Source of the DNA: Aphrocallistes beatrix
Taxonomy: Eukaryota; Porifera; Hexactinellida; Sceptrulophora; Aphrocallistidae
DNA: 64,000 nt
Direction of reading: 5' to 3'
Assembly (NCBI GenBank): GCA_963281255.1
Contig: OY725489.1
Coordinates: 2,604,001-2,668,000 of the forward strand
A program made the position numbers and the translations under genes. Shown piece by piece: positions 22,285-33,371 of the stretch; position 1 is the first letter of the stretch; every line of letters begins with the position of its first letter. The notes beneath the pieces were generated by a model. The model worked only from the letters and a program-made list of their open reading frames with translations, was not told the DNA's origin and searched no databases.

Positions 22285-22516
22285 AAGTCAGATATTAATA
22301 TACTTCACATATGATATAATTATCATCAAAAATGATGACTCATCACTGTTATACGTCATCATTACGCATCATAAAATTTTAAATTGACAAATTTGGTGAT
22401 TTTTCGAGTGATATCGATTTTATAATTATCACTAAGATGGACATATTTAGATATGCTATCTACCTTATAATTAACCAATATGACCCCAGGCGACAGAAGA
22501 GAGCCTCTGGCGGACA
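22285..22516 (+). mobile_element. Helitron copy H5, 5'-truncated, fused to H6
   Basis: It carries the second half of the family sequence in plus orientation (CATCATTACGCATC, GATATCGAT, CTGGCGGACAC). It ends at the TGTCC block without its terminal hairpin and runs directly into the mirror sequence of H6. Confidence 0.75.
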
Positions 22517-22992
22517 CTTCGTGTCCGCCGGAGGCTCCCTTCGATCGCCTGGGGCCACATTGATTAATTATAATGGGAGATAACATCTCTAAATACGTCT
22601 GTCCTGCTCTTATACTCAATATCGCACAAAAAATCACCAAATTTGTCAATTTTAAAATTTTTGATGCGTAATGATGATGTCATAACAAAGTGATGAGTCA
22701 TCATTTTTTGATCATAGTTGTGCCATATGTTAGATATACTAAGATACATAATCTATTAAAATTTCAGCCTTCTATCTCCTATAATGGCTGAGTTATGCCC
22801 GAATAACTGTGTTGCTTAACTTTTAAAAATGTTACAATGACGTCATAATTCCATGATGAGTCGACATTTTCGTCTGAGCTCAGAACTTACTGGAGCCATA
22901 GCCAAAAGACTCCCACATGCCAAAAATCAGTTTTTTGTACCTGGCAGTTTCTTCAATCAATTCGTTACAGATAGATATAGATATATATGTAA
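22517..22992 (-). mobile_element. Helitron copy H6, main part
   Basis: In minus orientation it begins at the TGTCCGCCGGAGGCTCCC block without the terminal hairpin and runs to the TA-rich tract. There it is interrupted by a TIR element (22997-24721). Its 5' terminus resumes at 24722-24762. Confidence 0.75.
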
Positions 22993-23039
22993 GAAAAAAT
23001 TTGCGAAATCAACAATTATGCATAATTGCTCATCTAATG

Positions 23040-23409
23040 CAGTGTTTCTCAAACTAATTTAGCACACCGCCCCCTAATCAGGATTTTACTGTCGACACCG
23101 CCCCCTCCCCTTACTCATGATCCGTAAGCCATCAACAGTGTAATTATTATATTAATTAGTCACAGGAAACGATTGACAGTGTGATTATTGTACTTTCTAT
23201 CTCTTACAACTACAGTGAATGTTGAAATTTGCTTCAAAGATTGACCATCAATATTCTGGAATACATATTTTTTTTGAGGTTCAAATATCGTAGATGTATT
23301 GCTAACAAAACACATTAGCGCCCCCCTAGCGCCCCCTTACATTATCGCGCCCCCCAACAACCTTTCAGCGCCCCCTGGGGGGCTCTACGGCCCACTTTGA
23401 GAATCACTG
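23040..23409. mobile_element. hAT-family MITE, 370 bp, TSD ATCTAATG
   Basis: CAGTGTTTCTCAAACT at the left and TTTGAGAATCACTG at the right are the short imperfect inverted ends typical of hAT elements. An exact 8-bp duplication ATCTAATG lies at 23032-23039 and 23410-23417. The interior is rich in CGCCCCC. It is inserted in one of the sub-terminal repeats of the surrounding TIR element. Confidence 0.93.
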
Positions 23410-23616
23410 ATCTAATGTAACAATTATGCACAATTGTTGTGAAATGAACAGTTTACATAATTGTTTAAAATGTAAGCAACAATTATACACAATTGTTGTG
23501 AAATGAAGAGTTTTACATAATTGTTAAAAATGGAAGCAACAATTATGCATAATTATTAATGGTGCTACTGAGTTCCAAAGAAAAACCAATGTATTGAACA
23601 AAAAAATAATTGGTAG

Positions 23617-23665
23617 TACAGTCCACTCCCCGAAAACCGGGGCACTTCGGGACCAGAGTTCAGCC
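23617..23665. other. Single TA-target element end
   Basis: TACAGTCCACTCCCCGAAAA followed by CCGGGGCACTTCGGGACC looks like one end of a pogo-type MITE. I find no matching right end, so it may be a truncated insertion. Confidence 0.3.
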
Positions 23666-24721
23666 TTCAGCCATTGTATAGTATATACGTATATGTACAC
23701 ATTACACACTACACAGTCAGTCTGTCACATAGATAACTATAATTTCACTATAACACAACAAGCATAACCGTATGGAGCCAAGTAAGGCTCAGTCTAACAC
23801 ACGAAATTCCAAAATTTCTCTTCCGACGGTCAGTCAAACTTATTATGACACTTGGAGCTACGCTGTAGGTCTTTACTAACATTAAGGTAGCTACAGATAG
23901 CTGACAGGCAGAATACGCGAGTCAGGATGACAATTATGCATAATTGTTGCTTACATTTAAAACAATTATGTAAAAATGTTCATTTCACAACAATTATGCA
24001 TAATTGTTCATCTAATACGACAATTATGCATAATTGTTCATCTATTGCAACAATTATGCAAATTTGTTCATCTAATGCGACAATCATGCATATTTTTACA
24101 ATTTCGTAGATATTTACTGCACTTTTCGAGCCATTCTTTTCAATTTATTATGCCATCCCTCTAGTTTATTATTAGTTCCAGGACAGTGTGTGTGTTCGTC
24201 GAATACATTCCACAAAATGAGTGAAAACTGCCCTACCAACCAAGTCTCTTTAAATTATTTTATAAATCCTGATAGGAAGATTCAGGTCTAAATGCTAGGG
24301 TTAAAATTCATTTAGACCCAAAACCTTTGGGTGAAGATGTTACTAGTAATATCGAAAATCAACAGAATGTTTATTCCGAGTTTCTCATTGACTATCTAAT
24401 TAGAATTCTAGATATATATGTACTACATTGCTAGCTTATCTAATTTTTTGATACAATACATGCATCCTCAATTGGAGAAATCGGGTTAACTGTGAAAAAA
24501 ATGGTCCCCTGGAGCAATATTCCATGGAAAATTGTCCATGCAGGATCAAAACTTTCAGCATAGGACCTTGTCGCATTAGATGAACAATTATGCATAATTG
24601 TTGTTAAATAAACAATTATGTATAATTGTCGTGTCAAATGAACAATTATGCATAATTGTTGCAAATGAACAATTATGCATAATTGTCGACAATTATGCAT
24701 AATTGTTGATTTCGCAAATTT

Positions 24722-24762
24722 GTACTAACATATACACATTAATCGAGTTTTAATAGTAAGGA
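24722..24762 (-). mobile_element. 5' terminus of Helitron H6
   Basis: ACACATTAATCGAGTTTTAA then TAGTAAGGA, followed by T, is the inverted family 5' end. It completes the copy interrupted at 22992. Confidence 0.75.
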
Positions 24763-25200
24763 TATATCTCTGTAACGAATTGATTGAAGAAACTGCCAGT
24801 CACAGAAAGCTGATTTTGATTTTTGGTTTTTTGGCTATGGCTCCAGTAAGTTCTGAGCTCAGACGAAAATGTCGGCACATCATGGAATTATGACGTCATT
24901 GTCACATTTTTGAAAGTTAAGCAACACAGTTATTCGAGCATAACTCAGCCATTAAAGGGGATATAAGGCTGAAATTTTAATAGAATCTGTATACTAACAT
25001 ACCTCACATATGATAAAACAATCATCAAAAAATGATGACTCATCACTTTGATATGACATCATCATTACTCATCAAAATTTTATAAATTGATAAATTTGGT
25101 GATTTTCCTTGCGATATCGATTATAACAGTAGGACAGACGTATTTAGAAATGTTATCTCCCATATAATTAATCAATAGTGAGCCCAGGCGTCCGCAGGGC
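24763..25200 (+). mobile_element. Helitron copy H7, both termini missing
   Basis: It begins at ATATCTCTGTAACGAATTG directly after the H6 5' end, so the two copies lie head to head. It runs through the GACGTCAT and GATATCGAT blocks to a disturbed GGCGTCCGCAGGGCGCC stretch and lacks the 3' hairpin. Confidence 0.75.
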
Positions 25201-26997
25201 GCCTGGTATTTATGAACTGAGCACCTAAAGCTCAATCGTACTAAAAATCGGAAAGTTATTCGTGGTTTCGAGGCGCATTCATCAATTATTTTCTAACTTA
25301 TCTGATTTTTTTTCAAATATATGAACCTCAAAATGGTTTTGGCACCTCTAAATATTATAAAACAGTTGAATTTAGGAAAAGAGGCACTTAAAATCCAATC
25401 AAAAATATCTTTATGAGGGACTTCATTTCTAAAATGCTCGGGAAATGGCCGTTGTGATATTAGCTATTGTGTATAGAAAAGATTTCTGAACATTTTTAAA
25501 AAAAATTTGTTCAGATCCGACCATTAGTTCGTAAGTTATAGTATATTGTAGGTAAAGTTCGGACATCAAACCTCAATATGGCCCCGAAAATGCTCGATGT
25601 CAATGCTTAAAAACTATTGAAGATATATAATCTATTATAATCTTAAACGAAATGATATATATGATAATATATAGGTTCCTCAAACATCTCTTTATCAAAA
25701 AGTAAATATTTCTTGACTTATCATCGATTTTATTATAAAACAAATTCTATGGAGAACTTTGAATATATTAGAAAATGGCGAATCTTGTCAGGAAATAAGT
25801 TCCCAAAAGTAGCTATTATACTCAAAAAACAATGAAATAGTCACTAGCAATTAGTACAGAAATTTTGAAGCACTCAACATGATTATTTTGGAAGTTCAGA
25901 GCAATTCTCTCCAAAATTCCGTCAAAGCCCCCCATTTATGTTCCAAAAACAGATTCCTCCATATCTCGGGAAATATACACCCAAATTCTTAGCTCTCAAT
26001 TCCTAATATACTTTCATTGACGGTATATTTCTAATTCTTTAATAATTATTGTACTACATCGTATGGAATGATAAGTTTTAATTTTTTATGACGTGATGAT
26101 GTAGCATTTTTCGAAAATCCTAACTTTAAAACTAAAAGTCGTAGACTCTCGCTCTAACTTCCCAATATACTTTTTAGAAGTCGTTATTAATTCTAAACCG
26201 ATGGATTATACTTTACAGTGCTAGGAGTATGAATGACATTTCCCAAATGGTTCAAAATATTCGGGGTTGGAGGTCTCAAGGTAATTTGTGAATTTTCAGT
26301 ATAATTTTGATATTTTCACCAAAATCTGTTGGAATATATCTTATTCATCAGTATAAATGAGATTAAATGCCCATGGATGCTTTTATTTATCGTCAATAAC
26401 TCATTTACATCGTTCTTAACATCAAAACTTCAAATCCCTATATCTCGGGACTTTACAATTCCAAAATTGAAAAATTTTAACTCAAAATTGCATTGAGATA
26501 GAGGTTTGAAAATTTCAGGAGTTGTTCCATATCATTAGGCGATGAGCGTAGGACAACTCGATTTTTGATATCTTATAGATTTGTGATTTTATTGCTGATT
26601 TCCAAAGAAAATCGGGCTTTTTTCGCCTTTTTTTGGCAATTTTTTTTCAAACCCCAATAATATTAACAATTTGGTAATTTTAACTTTCTTTTTGTCCTAT
26701 GCGATAGCGAATTTGATAGACTATATATGAATAAATTTTCGAAGCATTTGATCCAAACATGTGTCTCAAAAAAATCACAGAGTGGAGGAGGGCATACCAT
26801 TAAGATGTGCTGGGGAAAAACGGGAAAAAACGACTATGAGACGCTGTAACTCAAAAACAAAAAATGCGAACCAAAAACTGTTTGGCATGTTTCAATATTT
26901 TTTAATTGCACTACCTGCCCACGCTTAACATCTTATATATCTCTATTCTTGATATATGCTGTAAGCCAAACCTATGGATTTTTCACGGGCGGTATCC
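25201..26997. mobile_element. TTAA-target element, family L, right part
   Basis: The right end, GGGCGGTATCC before TTAA at 26998, is the inverse of the left end GGATACCGCCC found after TTAA at 63330. The stretch CTAACTTATCTGA...GAACCTCAAAATGG...TTTTGGCACCT near 25290-25360 also recurs at 63535-63597. No coding capacity is seen. The left end is missing, cut off by the junction with Helitron H7 near 25200. Confidence 0.6.
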
Positions 26998-27116
26998 TTA
27001 AAAGGATTAAATATAACTCGGTTAAAATTTGTCAGATATTTATTGTTAGGGATGTAGCCAATATATGATTATAAGCTATAAGCTTCTGTTTATCTCATAT
27101 CAGTTTTAATTTAATA

Positions 27117-27301
27117 CAGTCAGGGTTGCTTATTATGAACCCGATTAATATGAACATTCGTTTATTATGAACTAACCTCCTGCTCCCAATTTCATTTTCT
27201 AGATTGGATTTGTATTGAACCAAGTTCGCTTAATATGAAATTTCTCTATTATGAACATATTTTTTGGTCGCCTGGTGGTTCATAATAAGCGATCCTGACT
27301 G
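27117..27301. mobile_element. 187-bp TA-target MITE, copy 2 of 3
   Basis: CAGTCAGGGTTGCTTATTAT and ATAATAAGCGATCCTGACTG are inverted ends flanked by TA (27115-27116 and 27302-27303). This is the best preserved of the three copies. Confidence 0.9.
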
Positions 27302-27303
27302 TA

Positions 27304-27869
27304 ATGACTAGTCAGAAACGTATTGTTAGACTATTTGATAGGTTTTCCGATTGTCGTATGTACGTATATAGAAGAATCGGATAACTTAAACTTACAACTA
27401 GTATTCGATTTTTTAATACATTTATTATTGATCCATCTTGAATCAGTTCGGCACTTGTTGTATAATTTACATTTTTCCTTTATTTTTTTGAGTATTTAGA
27501 GGCAAATAAAGAAAGGTGTTAATTGAATTCAATTTATTTACCTCAGAGAAATGCCTCGGAAACAATCAGATTTATTTAAACACTATGCAGAAATTTCCAG
27601 GTCTTATAAATTCTCGGGAATATTTCCGGAAAGTTTCCACATTTGAAAATTCCAGGGAATTTTACAACCCTATATGGAAGACAAAAGCGTAGTAGGGGGG
27701 TGGGCCAGTTGTCCCACCCTTGACTGGATAAAGTCTGAATTTTTATTTAGTAAATAAAAAAATAATTGGTGAGAGGAGAGCATTATTGGAGTTATTTGTA
27801 TTTTTACAACCTCAAAATTAGATGAATCTGTCCAAATTGTGGGGATAAACTTTTTGCTAGCTTTGAGGG
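27304..27869. other. Spacer with a possible hAT start-exon scrap
   Basis: At 27551 a methionine opens MPRKQSDLFKHYAEISR, reminiscent of the N-terminus of BED-finger hAT transposases. It runs on only briefly, into a block of TTTCC/GGGAA repeats ending at 27673. I cannot support a gene. Confidence 0.25.
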
Positions 27870-28885
27870 GCTGCCCCTGGACCAGGCCTTATTTTAATGT
27901 ATAGCTGTAACCAATTTGTGCAGTTGTAAACCCCAATATGTGCAGTTGTCAATCAAAGTATGGGCTGTAAACCGAGATCATTATGAGTTTTTTATTTCAA
28001 TTTGATAAATCTATGTATTTTTGATTATACTATTAGTACATGTACTTATATTACTCATTACTGTGTCAGTCTCTATTATTCATATTCTGTGAGTTATTAC
28101 CAAACCAAAATACAATGAAAAACGGATATAACGAACACATAACGAACACAAGACTTCAACTTGATGATAATTTCGTTGAAAATATGGCCCGTGTTGCCAA
28201 GTTTGAGGCATCAGTAGATGATATTAGGCAAGCACATTAAAAAGTAGCCCCTGATATTGATTTGCTATGTTAGCTGACCAATTCGAAGATTGTCAGTTGG
28301 CATTTAATAAGGACAAAAATAGTATTCATTAAAAAAATCCGAAAGCTATTCTTCGTAAAATTTGTGCAAACAAGTTGTTATAACGAATTAGCCATCGTGC
28401 TCAGCAGAATTCTGGTTTGTAAGCCCCATTCAGCAGACTGTGAGAGACTCATTTCAGCATATAACAATATTAAATCAGTTTCTAGATGCTCTCTGCACTG
28501 TGAAACGATCAGTGATTACTTGTATATTAATATAAACATGCAATCTGTCAGTAATGTTGATGCACGTCCAGCAGTTTGTATGTGAATGAATGCTAAGGAT
28601 CGTAGAAGTCGTGAAACGCCAAAAGCCAATTGGCAAGAATGGTTTGCACATACTTTTGAAATCGAGAATAAACAAGAAAATGAATCAGAATAGGAGAAAA
28701 CGATTCTTCGAAAATTTTATTCATTGTCAAAAATAGCAGATTAGAAAATTAGATTAGATTCTTATGTCAACATATGCATTATTTGATTATATTAGAATTA
28801 ATAGCAACATTGTGCAGATGCAAAAATTTCTTAAAATAAGGCCTGCCCTGGACTCTACTGGGGGGGCTCAGACCCCAGCTGGTTT
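27870..28885 (+). mobile_element. Deletion derivative of a hAT transposon
   Basis: CCTGGACCAGGCCTTATTTT at the left is mirrored by AAAATAAGGCCTGCCCTGG near 28834-28853, giving an inverted pair around about 1 kb. The interior retains the last third of a hAT transposase. Target duplications were not identified. Confidence 0.5.
28130..28692 (+). pseudogene. hAT transposase C-terminal part (ZNF862-like group)
   Basis: Readable blocks are LAIVLSRILVCKPHSADCE, RLISAYNNIKSVSR and SDYLYININM. After an in-frame TGA where the family usually has Trp, MNAKDRRSRETPKANWQEWF follows. The P-H-S-A-D-x-E-R-x-I-S motif is the hAT C-terminal dimerisation region of a group best known to me from ZNF862-like proteins. 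The upstream part (28130-28240) is a diverged frame of the same gene. No catalytic residues remain, so it is a pseudogene. Confidence 0.75.
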
Positions 28886-28894
28886 ACATATTCC

Positions 28895-29271
28895 CAGAGT
28901 TGCACGCGGTCCGAAATTTGTAACCACGGCCCGCAATTTTAAGTTAACCCGGCCTGCAGCTAAATTTTTGGCCCACAACTAAATTATTCGGCCTGTATAA
29001 ATATTTTTGGCCCGCTTTGTAAGTTACTAACTATAGAGAGACACTTAGGGAATCCTTTTATGGGAGTGAGTTTCTGTAAATACAAATAAATGGAAACTAG
29101 CAAAGTTCCATTTACGTAAGTATTCCTTAATTGGTACCTCGTGACAGTTAAAACATCGTCTCGGTCGCCATCGCTGGGAGCCCTGCCAAGATTTCCGGCC
29201 CGCGGGCCGATAAGAAAAGTCGCCCCGTATCTCGCGGGCTTGCGGGCCGAGACGGCCCGCGTGCAGCTCTG
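28895..29271. mobile_element. GC-rich hAT-like MITE
   Basis: CAGAGTTGCACGCGGTCCG at the left mirrors CGGCCCGCGTGCAGCTCTG at the right. Repeated CGGCCCGC blocks fill both sides. No 8-bp target duplication is visible, so superfamily assignment rests on the CAG ends only. Confidence 0.5.
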
Positions 29272-29848
29272 GCCCCACCCCTATAAAATTCCTGGCTATG
29301 CCCATGATAGATCGTTATATCACCTGAGTAAACTCAACCCTGGTTTCAGTTAAAATACGTACATAACATAAGTTTATAGATATTTCCGGTGTGAGCTACA
29401 TATATTTTTGGGTGTAGAGGCTTAAAAGACTGTTTATCTGTCCGGCGTTAGGTCTTATCCTTGTAAAAGGTGTGAAGATATGTACAAGTATATATAGATA
29501 TGCTAATAACGTCTAAATATTCACATCATGACTTCAAAGTTGTAAAATTCGGGTTTTAGATTTGGTATTACGTACCTTATATTAATAATCTGAGATCTCA
29601 AATATACGTATCTTCAAATCTAACTTATTGACAAAGGTGAGTGAATATAGGGCTGAAAAGAATATTCTCATATTCGTTCATTACGATGAGTAACTATATG
29701 TACAAATCCTATGGAAATGTAAAATTGGGGCCAATAATAAACGAATTAAAAACCGCTAGTATACAATAATCTGATGAATATTAAATTAAAAAATGTGGTT
29801 TTCTAAAATGGTAAAAGAATATTCGATATATTCGTTTCGGCTCTTTAT
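29272..29848. other. No recognisable feature
   Basis: AT-rich spacer with no coding signal or structured repeat. Confidence 0.4.
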
Positions 29849-30081
29849 CAGGGGCACCGGAAGCACTTCTGCATTGTTCCGGCGTAACCAAAAATTTTAG
29901 CGACGTGGGGGGAGGGCAGCATCCAGCTGTTTGCCCCCCCCATCGGGTCGTCAATATTTATTGAAGTTGTACATTATCGTACATTAAATTCTAGTAACGC
30001 TTCGATAGTGCAAATGTAACTATGAAGTAATTTGGCGTATATATTGGTGCGGCGGCCACTGGCCTGCCGGACCGGCCCCTG
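29849..30081. mobile_element. Small hAT-like element
   Basis: CAGGGGCACCGG at the left mirrors CCGGCCCCTG at the right. A run of C bases near 29934-29941 lies inside. Its right part is related to the block at 3105-3200. No convincing target duplication was seen. Confidence 0.45.
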
Positions 30082-30345
30082 CTCCTATCCTATATGGATA
30101 TAAAAGTGGGATAGTATATCTCGAAATGAATGATTTCTACTTCCTAGTTGACCAATACACCTTCCTATAAAAGTATTTAGTTTTATTGTGAACAGACTAT
30201 ACACAAGTGGTATCGAGGTGACTTCATATCGGAGGTAAAAGCAGTAATTTTTAGAGCAGTTCCTATTATAGATGTACTATTGACATGGACGGCGTACGAA
30301 GTCCTTACGTTCAGGCGGAATTTTAGAAACCGATTCATACCAAAC

Positions 30346-30794
30346 CAGTGGCGGCGCCAGGGGGAGCACGTGCCCCCCCTATAATTAGTGGTGCCCCCCT
30401 GTAGGGGGCACCAATTTCCGACAGGAATACATGCGTCATTCATTCGTGTCCAAATGAGCTGAAACGTAAGCACTTTCAGTAAGAAAGACATATTCACGCA
30501 GTGTCATGGACGATGACAGGCTGGGAGACCTTGGAACTTTATCAATAAACAGAGAAAGATCGTCCCGAATCAACATGGAGGACATCGTGGACGACTTCGC
30601 AAAACTAGGAAATCGTAGAATCGCACTTATATAAGAACGTATTTATAATTTCATACAAATATAAATAAATAATTGTTGCTACAAATGTCTTTGGTGATTA
30701 GTTCTCATTGGCGGGTAATCTGTCCCCAAAAATGTTGGTGCCCCACTGGAAATGATTGGTGCCCCCCAGTGGCGGCGTCCTGGCGCCGCCTCTG
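30346..30794. mobile_element. hAT MITE, 449 bp, TSD TACCAAAC
   Basis: CAGTGGCGGCGCCAGG at the left and CCTGGCGCCGCCTCTG at the right are inverted ends. An exact 8-bp duplication TACCAAAC lies at 30338-30345 and 30795-30802. GGTGCCCCCC blocks occur in both arms. The size and duplication are classic for hAT. Confidence 0.95.
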
Positions 30795-31137
30795 TACCAA
30801 ACCCGGACTAGACATAGTTTGTCTACGTACTAATTATCAAAGTAAGAATAAATGCGTCGTATATCAACATAATAATTAAAATAATAAGAAAAACTTACAT
30901 ATTTATGTGGATAAAAGACTGGTAATATATCTAGGGGAAAAAATAATATTTGATAAATATATGTACAAGTAATACTCAGTAGAAATATTTACATCGAAGG
31001 TATTGAACCTCGAATATATTATGAGTAAGCGTGTGCTTTGCTTGCTTGCTTTGTGGGCAATACTTCGTGTGCTGGAGTAGGTGCACTTTGGAACAAGAAG
31101 CGTAGCCAAGGTGCGGCACATGCGGCCTAGGCCTGTC

Positions 31138-31300
31138 ACGAAAATTTGGTCCGGGGGACCAATTTTTTCAGGGAAATTGGTCCGAGGGGGACCATTTTTT
31201 TCAAGAAAAATTGGTCCGGGGGGACCATGTATTTCAGGGGAATATTGGTACGGGGGGACCATCTTTTTCAGGAAAATTGTCCTGGAGACTAATTCTTTCA
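31138..31300. repeat. Tandem ~35-bp unit, GGTCCGGGGGGACCA core
   Basis: Four to five units carry the pattern TTGGTCCGGGGGACCA, then a TTTTTTCAGG-type spacer. Each core is itself a palindrome. The array is the left arm of the fold-back element. Confidence 0.85.
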
Positions 31301-31673
31301 TGGAAAATTAGATTCTATCAATCATTTGACTTCCTCGATTTTTTTATACTTTTCAATTGTCGAACAACCAAGTTGTTTGAGTCCGGACTGACAATTCATA
31401 TTTTAGTATCCAATACATTAGATGGACAATACTCAGGAGTTCAAAATTCCTGAATATACTTATCCCCAATTACATACTAATATTGTATTGTTATGGATTT
31501 GTTGCATCACAGTATGATACTAAGAAGTAACTCATTCTAGTTATACCAACACCTTAAACAACGGTTGTTACTAATATCTGGGACAGGACGAGATAGCTGC
31601 AGGATATCCCCCGTTTTAACTAAAATACTGGACATGTCCCAATAGACCAGGGTTGCCGTGGGAATGGGAATAC

Positions 31674-31844
31674 TGTTATAAGTACGCGAACTAGCGTCGT
31701 AGATAAACTGAGCTATAATGTACTAATACGAGAAATACTAAACAGTATAGGAAACTAACAAACAGGCTAGCGACTTGTTTATATACTACGGCTTAGCCTA
31801 TCTGTAACTACGCTTTGGGTGGCCCTGCTGATGAGCTCTTAACA
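31674..31844 (-). repeat. LTR of Gypsy element (3' LTR in element sense)
   Basis: A 171-bp direct repeat with TG...CA ends. It is nearly identical to the copy at 35970-36140 (about one difference seen). ATAC flanks the outer sides of both copies. A purine-rich tract adjoins its inner side on the minus strand. Confidence 0.95.
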
Positions 31845-32422
31845 TCACTTCCCCTCAGGAGAGAACCTGCACGGCTTCCGGTTCGCTGTCGCTCTCGGAT
31901 CCTGGTGAGTCTGGTCCCCACGGGACGAAATCAGTGAAACGCTTTGGTGGTCTCCTGCTTCTGTCGGGGTATCTCCGTTCTGCTCCAGTTGCTGACTCCA
32001 CATCATCGTTGGAATTAGCTCCTTCCAAACCCGCGATCTGAGTCTCTTCGTCTGGGTCTTCTATTGGCCCCACTTCACTCCCTTGGAAATGTATTTCTCC
32101 TCTGACTGTTGCTGCGGCATGATCTGCAGTAACTATTGTAGGCTCTGTCCCTGAATACCTCTTCACGTGGTTCAGGTGCACCCATTTATCTTTTCGTCTC
32201 AGGTGGAGCTTTACGTTAGGTCCTCTCCGTTGTACCACCTCGAAGGGGCCGTCGAACCTGGGGGACAGCGTATCCTCGACCTTGTTACGTCTTATCATTA
32301 CCCTGTCGCCCGATCCCCGCTGTGACCTTTCCGACGTTGTAACGGTCCCTGGCTTTGAGAAGTGTTGCTTCAATATTTTTCTTAGCAATATTTTCTAGCT
32401 CGACCTTCTTGTGTTTTAACGC

Positions 32423-33337
32423 TTACAAGTGTTCTCCGTGGGTATTTACCTCCACTAGATTCATGTATCTACACCAAGCGTCTAGTGGAGATCGAGGCTC
32501 CCTCCCGAATGTGAGTAGGCGAGGAGATATCCGGCTGGTCGCGTTCTCCATATTATAAATGTGGAAAGAGACTTCTGTCAGAATGCTTGGCCAGCGCCCT
32601 TTTTGAAGTTGACGTTCCATTATGAGACAGCGAATGACCTGCTTTACTAGCCCTATATTCCTTTCTGCCATTCCGTCCCCCTGAGGATGGTAGGGCGTCG
32701 TATGTCTCTTCTCCACGCCGGCCATTGCGCAAAAGTCTCTGAAGGTACACCCATCGACGTTACTTCCTTGATCGGTTGGGATAATGGCAGACATTCCATG
32801 TCCTCGGTAAATCCATCCTTGTTGGAATGCCTCCAGTATTGTCCCTGCTTCTTGATCTCTGAGCGGTTGCAACTCCACGTAGCGCGTAAATAGATCCACC
32901 ATCAGCAGTACGTATCTATACCCCTTGTCTGGATCGTCAGACCATGAGAGAGTACCGATGTCGAGCGCCACCACCTCCCCCGGCGATCCCTTCCCGATCG
33001 ACATACGACGCATTGGTTCGCACCCGGACACTTTACGCTTAGCCTTCTGACAGACGATGCAACCCTGGCCGTAGCGTCGGACGTCACGACCCATCCGAGG
33101 CCAGAAAAAGTTTCTCTTTAAACACCGCAACGTTTCGGCCTGACCCAGATGATGTATTGCGTGTGCGTTTTTCATTACCTTTTGACGTAGGTGTTTGGGA
33201 GGTACTATACGATCGTCGAAAAACAGCTTTCCGCTAATGCACTTGAGCTTATGCGAAGCACCTTTAAATTGGCCACTCAACACTCTCCCTTTCTCCAGCA
33301 GTTCCGTCATGGCCCCCTTTATCACTGGGTCGCTCAT
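32423..33337 (-). pseudogene. Gypsy integrase region (fossil part)
   Basis: It begins with an HHCC zinc-binding region (HHLGQAETLRCLKR then CIVCQKAKRK). The integrase core follows, with ALDIGTLSWSD and PYHPQGDGMAERNIG as its catalytic neighbourhoods. It is part of the broken element. Confidence 0.9.
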
Positions 33338-33371
33338 TTGTTCCCTTGCTATCCGGTCGTATTCGTGCTCG

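Larger units (their letters stand above)
22997..24721. mobile_element. TIR element built of AATTATGCATAATTG repeats
   Basis: The ends are inverted copies of AAATTTGCGAAATCAACAAT. Both sub-terminal regions are arrays of an ACAATTATGCATAATTGTTC-type unit followed by ATCTAATG (23010-23030, 23420-23560, 23930-24100, 24580-24710). No transposase is present. A GTA trinucleotide sits near both outer flanks but is too short to prove a target duplication. It is nested in Helitron H6 and itself holds a hAT MITE. Confidence 0.7.

Noticed and set aside
23927-24164. Open frames over the AATTATGCATAATTG repeats
   Set aside because: They arise from translating a tandem palindromic repeat and have no independent support.
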